Of a DNA stretch of 64,000 nt, positions 25,511-35,059 are shown one piece after another (the first letter of the stretch is position 1; each line of letters opens with the position of its first letter). Origin of the DNA: Sphingopyxis sp. 113P3 (GTDB taxonomy: Bacteria; Pseudomonadota; Alphaproteobacteria; Sphingomonadales; Sphingomonadaceae); contig NZ_CP009452.1 in assembly GCF_001278035.1 (NCBI RefSeq), positions 3,877,501 to 3,941,500 on the forward strand. The letters run 5' to 3'. The notes beneath the pieces were generated by a model. The model made no database searches. It worked only from the letters and a program-made list of their open reading frames with translations, and had not been told where the DNA came from. The position numbers and the translations under genes are program-made.

Positions 25511-26389
25511 ATGGACTTCAGCATGCTGGACATAGTCGATGTAGAGCGCATTGATGATATGCGCTTCCAAGCAAAGACACCTGAGGGCTGGAGCGGCTGG
25601 ATCTACGGTGGCCAGCTCGTCGCCCAGGCTATCTCCGCCGCTTATCAGACAGTCGGCGAAGGACGCATCTGCCACTCTTTGCACTGCAATTTCTTTCGCA
25701 TGGGCGATCCGGCGATTCCGCTTACCTTCGAGATTGATGCGCTGCACGATAGCCGCAGCCTGAGCACCCGCCGCGTGACCGTCGTTCAGCATGACCGGCC
25801 CATCATGCATATGTCGTGCTCATTCGCTACGGCCGCAGATGGCCTCAAGCATCAGATTGAAGTGCCGCCGCATCTGCACTGGAGCGAGATGCTGGACGAA
25901 GCCTATTCGGTCGACGTAGCGCGCGCATCGGGCCGGGGCTGGCAGACCACCGCCCTTCGCAGACCGGTCGAGGTGAGAACCATCGAAGGTGTCTTGGTGC
26001 CCGATGGCCAACAGCCTCCGCACAATCAGCTATGGTTCAAGTCCATCGGGACCTTGACAACGCCCGCGATACATCAGGCGGTCCTTGCATATGCCTCGGA
26101 CATGGGACTCATCAACACCGCGCTACGCCCACATCCGGTCAATCGGCGAACGCCCGGGGTGCAGGCCATTAGCCTTGATCATTCGATCTGGTTCCACGGC
26201 CCGCTCGATTTCAATCAATGGCACCTTTACGTTCAGGACAGTCCCATCGCAGAAAATGGCAGAGTCTTTGCCAAAGGTGCCATCTACTCCGAAGCTGGCG
26301 TACTGGTAGCATCTACATCACAGGAAGGGCTGGTGCGCTTCGCTGCCAAGCGAGCCGACACGGTAACCGCCGGCTGCAACAAAAAGTAG
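25511..26389 (+). CDS. Acyl-CoA thioesterase, TesB-like (double hot-dog)
   Basis: A 292-residue acyl-CoA thioesterase II homologue, which releases free acids from CoA thioesters. The N-terminal hot-dog has YGGQLVAQAISAA and the SLHCNFFR region; the C-terminal hot-dog has ISLDHSIWFHGPLDFNQWHLY with the conserved Asp and His. The ATG at 25511 fits family length better than the ATG at 25460, which is in the same frame and adds 17 residues. It stands alone; the next gene starts 520 bases later. Confidence 0.88.
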   Translation: MDFSMLDIVDVERIDDMRFQAKTPEGWSGWIYGGQLVAQAISAAYQTVGEGRICHSLHCNFFRMGDPAIPLTFEIDALHDSRSLSTRRVTVVQHDRPIMHMSCSFATAADGLKHQIEVPPHLHWSEMLDEAYSVDVARASGRGWQTTALRRPVEVRTIEGVLVPDGQQPPHNQLWFKSIGTLTTPAIHQAVLAYASDMGLINTALRPHPVNRRTPGVQAISLDHSIWFHGPLDFNQWHLYVQDSPIAENGRVFAKGAIYSEAGVLVASTSQEGLVRFAAKRADTVTAGCNKK

Positions 26390-26915
26390 AGATCGGCAAT
26401 TTCACGACAGCGGGCCAGAGCCCCGGAGCGCCGGGCAACACCCCAGCTAGCCGGCAAGCAGTCACTGAACAGCCTGACCGATCATTTGTGAAGCGGGCCT
26501 GTCGCGGAATATCGGACGCGGCATGCCCCCAGCCCTGCCGTCATCCCGAAATCAGCAACAAGAAGCATGGCCGCTGGCTCGCGAGCGCGATCGCCCGTCA
26601 AATGGCACTCCACCGGATAATACCGGCACGCCTAGGTTGCCGGCCGTTGCTCGAAGACACTTGCGGTGAGCCCTCTGCGGTATCGATTCTACCGGCTGAC
26701 GGATCAGCGTGGGGCTGCGCGCCGATGGCCGCCCTGAAGTGGAACAACTTGAAGCACTTCAGCGACGTGGCGTCGGCATCACGCCAATGGGACCGCGACG
26801 ACATCGACACGCGAAGGTCGCCCGCATCCATAGAAGATTTCTATTGCCGTCAACGGACAGCGTGCTGGAGACGAATAACGCGCCTGCCTAGATTACGCCT
26901 CGACTGGAGATGGCC
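26390..26915. other. 520-bp stretch with no recognised gene
   Basis: Between the thioesterase and Rieske alpha genes. A plus-strand open frame at 26709-26891 reads ADGRPEVEQLEALQRRG and could be the tail of a decayed regulator, but it has no start, no clear domain and no partner. I see no terminator or repeat. The Rieske promoter must lie here. Confidence 0.5.
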
Positions 26916-28208
26916 ATGGATGCACCTTTTACGGCGGCCTCGGCAGCGGACAATCTTGTCCTTGAAAGCCTGGAAGAGTTCAAGGTAGCCACGAAATGTT
27001 ACCGCGACCCCGAAATCTTCAGGCAGGAGATGGACCTGATCTTTTCCAAGGGCTGGGTCTTTCTCGCACATGAAAGCGAGGTGTCTTCGCCGGGTGATTT
27101 CAAGTCGTGCTGGGTCGGCAAACAGTCGGTCATTCTCACCCGCGACCCCGATTGTCGGCTTCACGCATTCATCAATGCCTGTCCCCACCGAGGCGCGACA
27201 TTATGCCGCGCCGAACGGGGTAACGTCGCCGCGTTCGTCTGCCCCTATCATGCCTGGAGCTTCAAGATTTCCGGCGAACTTGTCGGCATCGCCGACCGAA
27301 GCCGCTATCCTGCGGACTTCCCGGTCGTCGACAAGGGGCTCAAGCCGATTGCGCGATTGGCCGAATATCACGGCCTCATATTCGGGTCGCTGGATGCCGA
27401 CGCGCCCGAATTCGCCGACTATATCGGACCTGCGGCGAAACATGTCGAACTTTGGCGCGCGCGCGCGCTCGGAGGCAAATACCGCGCGGGAACGCCACAC
27501 CGCTATCTTTACCGGGGCAATTGGAAGTTCCAGTGCGAGAATGTCCTGGACGGGTATCACGCCAATCCGGTGCACGGCTCTGCATATCGAACGATCCGAC
27601 AGTTCCCGGAACGCTTTCCCGGTGCGGACAGCAGCCGCGCGATTACCGGCGTCCGCAAGACAGGCGAAGCGCGTGGCTACCCAAATGGGCATGGCATGCT
27701 GGGCGCCGGCGCAGCGCTCGAAACGGGCAACATTCCGGACGATGTTCGCCAGCGCTACCAGGATCAGCTGATCGACCGGCACGGTGCTCAGGTGGCGCAG
27801 GAAATCGTCAACAATCGTCACCTCCTCATCTTTCCGAATGTCTGCGTCATGGATAACAACTTACGTGTCATCCAGCCGATCGCGCACGATCTGACGGAGG
27901 TCTATTCCTATCCGATGTTCATCGAGGACGCGGAGCCGGAGATCAACGCGGCGCGTCTCGGCGACGTCCAGGCGCGGGTCGGCACGGCGGGGATCGTCAA
28001 TCTCGACGATATCGAGATCTTCAATGCAAATCAGACCGCCATCGGCGCGCCGGGGCTCGAATATGTCACCCTCAGCCGCGGGTTGGGCAAGGAGGAGGTT
28101 CATCCCGATGGAGAACGGGTCGGTCACCATAGCGACGAAACCCCGCAGCGCGCCTTCTGGCGTTTCTGGCAACAACGCATGTCGGCAGGAAGCGCTGCTC
28201 GTGCATGA
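26916..28208 (+). CDS. Rieske ring-hydroxylating oxygenase, alpha subunit
   Basis: A 430-residue alpha subunit that adds molecular oxygen to an aromatic ring or demethylates an aryl ether. The Rieske [2Fe-2S] motif is CPHRGATLC...CPYHAW (C-x-H and C-x2-H, about residues 88-112) and the mononuclear iron site is in ENVLDGYHANPVHGS. Total length is typical of class IA/IB alpha subunits. The ATG at 26916 has GGAG six bases upstream; ATG 26910 is in frame. It overlaps the beta gene by 8 bases. No ferredoxin or reductase gene is close, so electrons must come from elsewhere. Confidence 0.93.
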   Translation: MDAPFTAASAADNLVLESLEEFKVATKCYRDPEIFRQEMDLIFSKGWVFLAHESEVSSPGDFKSCWVGKQSVILTRDPDCRLHAFINACPHRGATLCRAERGNVAAFVCPYHAWSFKISGELVGIADRSRYPADFPVVDKGLKPIARLAEYHGLIFGSLDADAPEFADYIGPAAKHVELWRARALGGKYRAGTPHRYLYRGNWKFQCENVLDGYHANPVHGSAYRTIRQFPERFPGADSSRAITGVRKTGEARGYPNGHGMLGAGAALETGNIPDDVRQRYQDQLIDRHGAQVAQEIVNNRHLLIFPNVCVMDNNLRVIQPIAHDLTEVYSYPMFIEDAEPEINAARLGDVQARVGTAGIVNLDDIEIFNANQTAIGAPGLEYVTLSRGLGKEEVHPDGERVGHHSDETPQRAFWRFWQQRMSAGSAARA

Positions 28209-28686
28209 CGATCTGCAGGCATTCGTCCATCACGAGGCGCGGTTGATCGATGATTGGCATCTCGACGAGTGGTTGAAGCTTTTCGCGCCGGACGGCGTCT
28301 ACTGGCTCCCGATCGAGGAGGACAGCGATCCCACGCGTGTCGCCTCGATCGCGTATGACGACATCCATGGTCTCGCGATCCGTGTCGAGCAACTGATGCG
28401 TCAGAACCGGATCTCGCAGCAGCCTCGCTCCGAAATATTGCACTTCATCACCAACTTCACCGTCGACGAAGCGGCGCAGGCCAGCGCGGTCCTCTCGTAC
28501 AATCTGCTGATCACCGAACTTCGAAGCGGCGACTGGCGCCAGAAAGGGCTGGGCGATGTCCGAACCCATCCGGGTCGGGTGCGGATGGAGCTGATCCGAA
28601 TGGGTGAGGACTGGAAGATTCGCGAAAAGCGGCTCGTGCTGCTCGCGCGACAGCAACCGGTCGAAGGCCTGTCCTACATCCTCTAG
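28201..28686 (+). CDS. Ring-hydroxylating oxygenase, beta (small) subunit
   Basis: A 161-residue beta subunit of the NTF2-like type that caps the alpha trimer. Typical features are the ARLIDDWHLDEWLKLFAPDGVYWLP region at about residues 14-38 and the C-terminal VLLARQQPVEGLSYIL. The GTG at 28201 was chosen: AGGAA lies nine bases upstream and the length is normal. The open frame continues to 28024 but only inside the alpha gene. Together with the alpha subunit it should form an alpha3beta3 oxygenase. Confidence 0.87.
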   Translation: MHDDLQAFVHHEARLIDDWHLDEWLKLFAPDGVYWLPIEEDSDPTRVASIAYDDIHGLAIRVEQLMRQNRISQQPRSEILHFITNFTVDEAAQASAVLSYNLLITELRSGDWRQKGLGDVRTHPGRVRMELIRMGEDWKIREKRLVLLARQQPVEGLSYIL

Positions 28687-28703
28687 CTGGAGCGTCCGGC
28701 GAC

Positions 28704-29735
28704 ATGCTTGCCTTGGCCAAGATCGCACCGGTGACGGGCGGCATCGACTTTGTCGAACGCGAACCCCGGCAACCCGGACCCGACGAAGCGCTGATCGAGA
28801 TTCGCGCCGCCGGCCTGTGCGGCAGCGATATCCAGATCTGGAAGTGGCCGCCGCATCTGGCGAAGCGCGTTCCCGTCCCGTGCGTACTGGGTCACGAGGG
28901 CGCAGGCCGCGTCGCCGCGATCGGCGAACGGGTGGCCAATGTCCGCGTCGGAGACAATGTCAGCCTGGAGAGCCATCTGTTCTGCGGCAAATGCTATCAG
29001 TGCCTGACCGACCGGGCGCACATCTGTGTCGAGAAAGCATCCCCGGGGGTCGATTTCGATGGCGTCTTCGCCAGTTATGTGACTGTCCCGGCTTCGATCC
29101 TATGGGTCAACGACCCGGATTTTCCGGCCGAGCTCGGCGCGATCATGGAGCCGTTCGGCATCGGCGTTCATGCCGCCCTGGAGGGAACGGGCGTTTGCGG
29201 CCTTACCGTCGCGATCAATGGATGCGGGCCGATCGGCATGATGAACGTCGCGGTCGCCCGCGCACTCGGCGCGCTCAAGGTGATCGCGATCGAACCGAAC
29301 CCGCTGCGCCGCGACACGGCACTACGAATGGGCGCCGACCTGGTGATCGACCCTCTCGAGGATGACGCGCCACGCCGCGTGATCGATGCGACGCGCGGAC
29401 GCGGCGCCGATGTCGTGATCGAGTATTCCGGTCAGCTCGCCGGCTTGCACAACTGCATCGAAATGCTCACGATCGGCGGCGATCTGCGGCTTTGCGCGAC
29501 ACCGACGCGAACGGTCGAATATGACTTCACCGTCTGGAAGAAGAAGCGTCCGACGATCCACAACATCAACGGACGCAGGATATGGTCGACTTGGGTGCGC
29601 GCGTCCGACCTGCTGCGAGAGGAGCGAGTCGACCTGAAGCCGATCCTCAGTCACGTGATGCCGCTTTCCGAGGGACTGAAGGCCTTTGATTATGTATTCG
29701 CGGGCGAGGCGCTGAAGCCGATCCTGATCCCCTGA
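28704..29735 (+). CDS. Zinc-dependent alcohol dehydrogenase (MDR family)
   Basis: A 343-residue threonine-dehydrogenase-like alcohol dehydrogenase. The catalytic zinc ligands are in GLCGSDIQ and GHEGAGRV (His-Glu), with a four-Cys structural zinc site in FCGKCYQCLTDRAHIC, and the nucleotide motif is NGCGPIGM. It starts 17 bases after the Rieske beta gene, so it is likely in the same operon; it could act on a diol or alcohol formed by the oxygenase. Not a cis-diol dehydrogenase of the usual SDR type. Confidence 0.9.
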   Translation: MLALAKIAPVTGGIDFVEREPRQPGPDEALIEIRAAGLCGSDIQIWKWPPHLAKRVPVPCVLGHEGAGRVAAIGERVANVRVGDNVSLESHLFCGKCYQCLTDRAHICVEKASPGVDFDGVFASYVTVPASILWVNDPDFPAELGAIMEPFGIGVHAALEGTGVCGLTVAINGCGPIGMMNVAVARALGALKVIAIEPNPLRRDTALRMGADLVIDPLEDDAPRRVIDATRGRGADVVIEYSGQLAGLHNCIEMLTIGGDLRLCATPTRTVEYDFTVWKKKRPTIHNINGRRIWSTWVRASDLLREERVDLKPILSHVMPLSEGLKAFDYVFAGEALKPILIP

Positions 29736-29752
29736 CGCGACGGGCAGGAAGC

Positions 29753-30688
29753 TCAGTCGATCAGCCAGAGACCCTCGGCGCGCAGATCGTCGAAAATCCG
29801 CTTGAGGAGCGTTTCGACAACGTTCGACTGCCGTGACCTGGAGCGCTTGGCCGACCGCGCGAGCGAGAGGCTTCGGTTAAGATCGATGCCGTCGATCCGC
29901 GCCGCCGAGAGCGTACCGGCTGCCAGTTCCTCCCGGACACCGACAAGGGGAAGTAGCGAATAGCCTTCGCCGTTCACCAGCATCGACTTGATCGTCGGCA
30001 GCGCGTCGATCTCCGTGCGGATGGATCGGCGGATCGCTTCTCCGTGACGTTGCTGGTTGATCCGGCGCAGCAGCCCCTTGCCGACCGGAAGCATCAGCAA
30101 ATCGATCTGACGCAGCCGCTCGACGGGCACGGATTGCAGGGCGACGCCCCGTGAATCGGCCGCGCCGAAATCCCCTGGCGGCCCGATCAGCAAGAGAGGC
30201 TCGTCCGCAAGATGCTCGACAGGGAAGCCGCACAGCTCCTCAGCATAATATATGAGGGCGATGTCGAGTGCGTCGTCCACGATCAGCCGCGCCAGATCGC
30301 TCGCGAGGCCCTGGCGGATGCGGAGCCGAATATTGGGCAGTTCCTCCCGGACGGCGGCGATGACACGAGGCCCGATCAGCGGCCCTAACGAAACGGGGAT
30401 ACCGAGCGAGATCTCACCGGCAGGTCCTCTCGACGAGGTGCGAATCTCCTCCCGCGCTTGGCCGATATCGTCCAGAATACGTTGCGCATGATCCACGAAC
30501 AGGAGGCCGGCCGGCGTTGCCGAAACACCGCGCGAGCTGCGTCGGAAAAGCTTCGTTCCAAGCTCGTCCTCCAGGCGCAGCAACTGGTGACTGAGCGAAG
30601 GCTGGGCGATGCCCAGTTCGTCTGCGGCGCGCGTGATGGAGCGACAGCGCAGGATCGTCATAAACGCACGAAGCTGCCCCTCATCCAT
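29753..30688 (-). CDS. LysR-family transcriptional regulator
   Basis: A 311-residue LysR regulator. The N-terminal winged helix is at about residues 1-60 (LRAFMTILRCRSITRAADEL, then SLSHQLLRLEDELGTKLF) and the rest is the periplasmic-binding-type effector domain. It converges with the alcohol dehydrogenase gene (17-base gap) and diverges from the TonB receptor gene at 31081. It probably controls one or both. The ATG start is followed directly by a normal helix-turn-helix start (MDEGQLRAFM). Confidence 0.9.
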   Translation of the reverse strand: MDEGQLRAFMTILRCRSITRAADELGIAQPSLSHQLLRLEDELGTKLFRRSSRGVSATPAGLLFVDHAQRILDDIGQAREEIRTSSRGPAGEISLGIPVSLGPLIGPRVIAAVREELPNIRLRIRQGLASDLARLIVDDALDIALIYYAEELCGFPVEHLADEPLLLIGPPGDFGAADSRGVALQSVPVERLRQIDLLMLPVGKGLLRRINQQRHGEAIRRSIRTEIDALPTIKSMLVNGEGYSLLPLVGVREELAAGTLSAARIDGIDLNRSLSLARSAKRSRSRQSNVVETLLKRIFDDLRAEGLWLID

Positions 30689-31080
30689 AGCGCTCGGGGT
30701 ATAGAGCGGGACCGCCGTTCCGCAAGCGCTGACAGGCCATAAGCAACCGACCGCATGCTGTAACGCGCCCGATGCAATCGATCGAACACGCGGACGGCCG
30801 CTGGCACCGGAGGCGTTTCATCGCAGCCGACCGGTGCGATGCGCACGCGAGAGCCGACAAAGCAGAGCCAGCCTCAGGAGAGGCGCGACGGTCAGCCCAG
30901 AGAAAATATCTATGGCGGCAAGTCGAAAGTGAGAATTGTTCGATCGGGCACCCCCATCGACAGTCGATGCCGGATCTCCAGGATGGCGCATCTGCACTCA
31001 GGCTCTCGCCCGCCTGGGACCGACAACAAATAAGAGCGCACAGGCAACCGCCCGATGCGCCGTCCAGACGGGAGGATAGC
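30689..31080. promoter_or_regulatory. Divergent LysR/TonB receptor intergenic region
   Basis: 392 bases between the LysR start and the TonB receptor start. It should hold both promoters and LysR sites. I could not settle on one clear LysR box, and an in-frame extension of the receptor to 30772 has no domain or ribosome binding site support. A GGGAGGA motif lies directly before the receptor ATG. Confidence 0.4.
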
Positions 31081-33312
31081 ATGCGTATTTTCAACTCGAT
31101 TTCACATGCGGCGATGGCCTGCGCGCTTTTCGTGCCCGCAACGGCTGCCGCGCAAGGCGCCGACGCCCCGCTCGCCGACGCTGCGGAAGCGACAGCAGCG
31201 GCTCCAGATACTGCGCAGCAAACGCCCCCGCCGGTCGCGCAAGGCGTCGAGGATATTGTCGTCACCGCGCAACGACGCGAAGAGCGACTTCAGGACGTTC
31301 CGATCCCGGTGTCGGCTGTATCGGGCGACAGCCTCGCCAAGGCAGGCATCAGCGACATGCGCCAACTGACCCAGACGATGCCGGGTCTGGTCTTTTCACG
31401 CGCCAACTCGAGCTTTCAGCCGTACATTCGCGGCGTCGGCACCAGAAATGCGAATGTCGGCGACGAATCGAACATCGCGGTCTATGTCGACGGGGTCTAT
31501 CAGCCGACGATGTCCGCGCTTGGGTTCGACCTGGTCAATATTGACCGCGTCGAGGTTTTGCGTGGCCCCCAGGGCACCTTGTTCGGCCGCAACTCGACGG
31601 GCGGCTTGATCAACGTCATCACAAAGGATCCCACCGAGGAATTTTCGGGCAAGGTCACCGCCAGTGCGGGCTCCTATGGGGAATTGTCCGGATCGCTTTA
31701 TCTGTCCTCGCGCATCCTGGAGGGCATGAGCGCGGATTTCTCTTACATGCGCTATACCGACGATGGCTATATCAAGGATCTTCTGAACGGCGGCCGCACG
31801 GGCGCGCGCAACAGCGAATTGATGCGCGGTCGTGTGAAGATCACACCGAACGACCGGTTTTCGGCCACCATTACCGCGACCAAGACCTGGTTTCACGACG
31901 GGTCCGGCGTCAGCAATCAGCCGCTATTCGGCAATACCTCCGCCAACCGTTTCACGCCCCGGCCGCTCTATGGCACGAAGCCCTGGGAGACCGCGATAGA
32001 CCGCCCGCTGCTCGTCAAGGGGCGGCAATGGTCGATCGACGTGCAATTGAAGAACGAGTTCGACGGATTCAATATCGAAACCACCAGCGCCTACCAGAAC
32101 AGCGCCGCGCTCTCGCAGACGGACAATGACGGCAGCGCCCTCGCCATTCGCGGTGCCGACGTCTATCAGGATCTCGAATATATCTCGAACGAATTCCGTA
32201 TCCTGTCCACCACCCAAAGCGCCTTTTCATGGATTGGCGGGGCATATCTCTTCAGCGGCACCGGTGAGTTCGATCCTCTGATATCGATCGTCAACAGCGT
32301 TGCGGGCGGTCTCTTCCACACCAAGCAGACCGTGAGTTCATATGCGTTGTTCGGCGAAGCCACGCTTGCGCTCGGCGACCTTCGCCTGATCGGCGGCTTG
32401 CGCTATACCGACGAGAGCCGCGACTATTTCGCCCAAAGCTCGACGAACCCTCAGCTGGTACCGCTGCAAAAGGGATCGAATGACAAATTCACCTTCAGGG
32501 CGACGGGGCAATATAATTTCTCGGACAACGCGAATATGTATCTCACATTTTCGCGTGGCTTTAAGAGCGGCGTCTTCAACGGCTTCGCCACGTCCGTTCC
32601 CGCGGCGCAGATCACCCGGCCCGAAACGCTGGACGCCTATGAATTTGGCATAAAGTCGGACCCGTTGCCATGGCTGCGCGCCAATCTTTCGGTGTTCCAC
32701 TACGATTATAAGGACATTCAGCAGTCCGCCCGCGACCCGTCGACATCGCTGGTCGTCCTGTTCAACGCGGCCAGGTCGAAGATGAATGGCGGCGAAATCG
32801 AACTGACGATTCAGCCCAGCCGCGACTTCAACCTGCGTCTCTATGGTACCTATGTGGACGCGAAGTACGACAGCTTCCCCGGCGCGCAGGTATTCCAGCC
32901 CATTTACGATTGTCCGGTCGCCGGCCAGACGCCCTGCGGCAACAGCACGCTCGCGCCCTACGACGCCTCCGGCAAGGACATGATCCGCGCACCGAAATTC
33001 ACCCTGGGCGCGAGCGGAAGCTATCAGATACCGGTCGATTTCGGCATGTTCTCGATCGCCGGCAATGTCTATTACAGCGACAAATATTACTGGGATTTCG
33101 AGAATAGGATCCCGCAACCCGCCTATACTTTGGTCAATGGAGAGATCGGCTTCGCCACGTCCGAAGGCTCGGACGCGCTCCGGATCAGCGTGTGGGGAAA
33201 GAATCTTCTGAACACGGTGGTCTATCAGCAGGTATTGAACTCGGCGGACGGCGACGTGGTCGCGTTCGACCGGCCCAGGACGTTCGGAATCACGGTGAGC
33301 AAGGGCTTCTAA
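31081..33312 (+). CDS. TonB-dependent outer-membrane receptor
   Basis: A 743-residue receptor. Signal peptide about residues 1-24 (ending TAAAQ), TonB-box region DIVVTAQRREERLQDVP near residue 62, plug domain with YIRGVGTRNANVGDESN and EVLRGPQGTLFGRNSTGG, then a barrel ending in GITVSKGF (terminal Phe). ATG 31081 has GGGAGGA just upstream. It closely resembles the receptor at 53145, with the same plug motifs and the block YDYKDIQQSARDP near the end. The substrate is not known; gene context suggests an aromatic or ester-linked compound. Confidence 0.93.
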   Translation: MRIFNSISHAAMACALFVPATAAAQGADAPLADAAEATAAAPDTAQQTPPPVAQGVEDIVVTAQRREERLQDVPIPVSAVSGDSLAKAGISDMRQLTQTMPGLVFSRANSSFQPYIRGVGTRNANVGDESNIAVYVDGVYQPTMSALGFDLVNIDRVEVLRGPQGTLFGRNSTGGLINVITKDPTEEFSGKVTASAGSYGELSGSLYLSSRILEGMSADFSYMRYTDDGYIKDLLNGGRTGARNSELMRGRVKITPNDRFSATITATKTWFHDGSGVSNQPLFGNTSANRFTPRPLYGTKPWETAIDRPLLVKGRQWSIDVQLKNEFDGFNIETTSAYQNSAALSQTDNDGSALAIRGADVYQDLEYISNEFRILSTTQSAFSWIGGAYLFSGTGEFDPLISIVNSVAGGLFHTKQTVSSYALFGEATLALGDLRLIGGLRYTDESRDYFAQSSTNPQLVPLQKGSNDKFTFRATGQYNFSDNANMYLTFSRGFKSGVFNGFATSVPAAQITRPETLDAYEFGIKSDPLPWLRANLSVFHYDYKDIQQSARDPSTSLVVLFNAARSKMNGGEIELTIQPSRDFNLRLYGTYVDAKYDSFPGAQVFQPIYDCPVAGQTPCGNSTLAPYDASGKDMIRAPKFTLGASGSYQIPVDFGMFSIAGNVYYSDKYYWDFENRIPQPAYTLVNGEIGFATSEGSDALRISVWGKNLLNTVVYQQVLNSADGDVVAFDRPRTFGITVSKGF

Positions 33313-33348
33313 AAGGGGGCAGGCTTCGCACAGCAGCGGAGCCGGTCA

Positions 33349-33378
33349 GCCGCCGGGGGAGGTCAGCCCCCCGGCGGC
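33349..33378. terminator. Strong hairpin between converging genes
   Basis: GCCGCCGGGGG (33349-33359) pairs perfectly with CCCCCGGCGGC (33368-33378) around an 8-base loop. It lies between the TonB receptor stop (33312) and the amidase stop (33410), which converge, so it can serve both. The plus-strand side is followed by CAAGTTCTGTT, a weak T tract. Confidence 0.65.
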
Positions 33379-33409
33379 CAAGTTCTGTTGCCGGTAGCGG
33401 CTGACGGAA

Positions 33410-34834
33410 CTAGCCGCGCGGCGCGGCCGCCCCGCTTGATCCGAACACCGCCTCGCAGACGCGCGCCAAAGCCAGAACGGTTTCGTCCGAATGCGGGGGG
33501 CCAGCGATCGTAAGTCCGATCGGAAGACCGGCTCGCGACATGCCGCAGGGAATGTTGATCGCTGGGCCGCCATAATAGTTGAACGCCGCACCATTTGACA
33601 AATCGGCATTCCGCGTCGGCCGGCCATCATTCTCCGCTTCCAGGAGATCGGCGATTTGAGGCGGCTGAACGCGCATCGTCGGCATGACGACCAGGTCGCA
33701 TCGATCGAACGGTGCGACATCCGCGCGAAGGCGGCGCAACATCTCAAGCGAGCCGATATAATCGAATGCCGAACGGTCGACTGTCGCCTCCTTGAGACGG
33801 GCCCGGCCATCGGGCGTGTAGAGCGGCGCGGCGTCGCGCATCAGCCGCGCATGAAAAGCGTCACGTTCCACGATCAGGCTGCAGCCGCTGGTGCTGGGAA
33901 GCCGTACATCCTTGACGCCCGCGACGAGACTCGCGATGCGGTCGAGCGCCAGGTCCACACAGGTCCCGATTTCCCGGTCTATACCGGTGAAAGGCTTTCC
34001 GATGGGCCTGCCGATCCGAAGCAAACGTACACGCTCGTGCAGCTGGTCAAGCGATGGGCAAGAATCGCGGCCGGTCTGGCCCGGCTCCGCCTGCCCCGAC
34101 ATTACCTTAAACAGCAGCGCCGCGTCGGCGACGCTGCGCGCGATCGGTCCACAATGATCAAGCGAACGCACGACGGGCACGACCCCTTCGATCGAGACCA
34201 GCCCATGGGTGGGCTTGAAACCGACCACGCCACACCAAGCCGCGGGATTGCGAACCGATCCGCCGGTATCCGTGCCGATCGATCCCGCGCACAACCGTGC
34301 GGCCACCGCCGCGCCTGAACCTCCCGAACTGCCGCCTGCGCTAAGCGCTGTATTCCACGGATTGCGAACCGGCCCGAACCCGGTCGACGCGCTTGTCGGC
34401 CCCAGCGCGAATTCATGCATCCCCGCCTTTGCAAGAATGACGGCGCCGGCGGCCCGCAATCTCCGTACCAGCGTCGCGTCGCGCTCGGGTACGCGATCCG
34501 CAAATACGCGGCTTCCCGCAGTGGTGCGCAGGCCCGCCGTATCGATATTGTCCTTCAGAGAGATGGGGACGCCGTGCAGGGGCCCTCGCACCCTTCCCGA
34601 TCGTCGCTCGCGGTCAAGCGCCTCCGCCTGCGCCATCGCCCCGTCACCATCGATCGTGACATAAGCGTTGATTTCGGCATTCAGCGCATTGGAGCGCTGC
34701 AAATAGGCGTCGACCAGATCGACGCAGTCGAACGCTCCTTCGGCAAAGCAGCGGCTGAGGTCGCTCAAACCGATAGTAGTCAGTTCGTCGTTTCCAGCAG
34801 CGCCTCCCACAGCGCCGAGGCCCCCGTCTCGCAT
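33410..34834 (-). CDS. Amidase signature family protein
   Basis: A 474-residue amidase with the Ser-cisSer-Lys triad: Lys in ISLKDNID, cis-Ser in AGGSSGGSG and nucleophile Ser in TDTGGSVRNP. It hydrolyses an amide (C-N) bond; substrate unknown. The start is unsure: ATG 34834 is chosen, but a TTG at 34846 with GAGG before it and a TTG at 34867 are in frame. It converges on the TonB receptor gene and lies between it and an acyl-CoA synthetase gene on the same strand. Confidence 0.87.
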   Translation of the reverse strand: MRDGGLGAVGGAAGNDELTTIGLSDLSRCFAEGAFDCVDLVDAYLQRSNALNAEINAYVTIDGDGAMAQAEALDRERRSGRVRGPLHGVPISLKDNIDTAGLRTTAGSRVFADRVPERDATLVRRLRAAGAVILAKAGMHEFALGPTSASTGFGPVRNPWNTALSAGGSSGGSGAAVAARLCAGSIGTDTGGSVRNPAAWCGVVGFKPTHGLVSIEGVVPVVRSLDHCGPIARSVADAALLFKVMSGQAEPGQTGRDSCPSLDQLHERVRLLRIGRPIGKPFTGIDREIGTCVDLALDRIASLVAGVKDVRLPSTSGCSLIVERDAFHARLMRDAAPLYTPDGRARLKEATVDRSAFDYIGSLEMLRRLRADVAPFDRCDLVVMPTMRVQPPQIADLLEAENDGRPTRNADLSNGAAFNYYGGPAINIPCGMSRAGLPIGLTIAGPPHSDETVLALARVCEAVFGSSGAAAPRG

Positions 34835-35059
34835 CAGATTCGACAATCGCCAACCCTCTTTACGCAATCGAAGGCGCCGCCGGCCGCCGTCCGCTGTGCG
34901 GAGGATGCGGCGGCCCGCAAATTGCTCGCTCGTACCGCCGCTCAGGAGCGGCCGCTTCAGCTTTATTGCCGCGCTTTGGGCGTTTCAGCGATATCAATAG
35001 CTGCTGGCATCCAGCGGGATCGTCATTGGCCCGCCAGCGCTGCCGCACCTGTCGCGCTG

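Noticed and set aside
26709..26891. Possible regulator tail in the 520-bp gap
   Set aside because: Reads in a protein-like manner but lacks start, domain and conservation evidence.
30772..31080. N-terminal extension of the TonB receptor
   Set aside because: The signal peptide and ribosome binding site fit ATG 31081; the extension has no domain.
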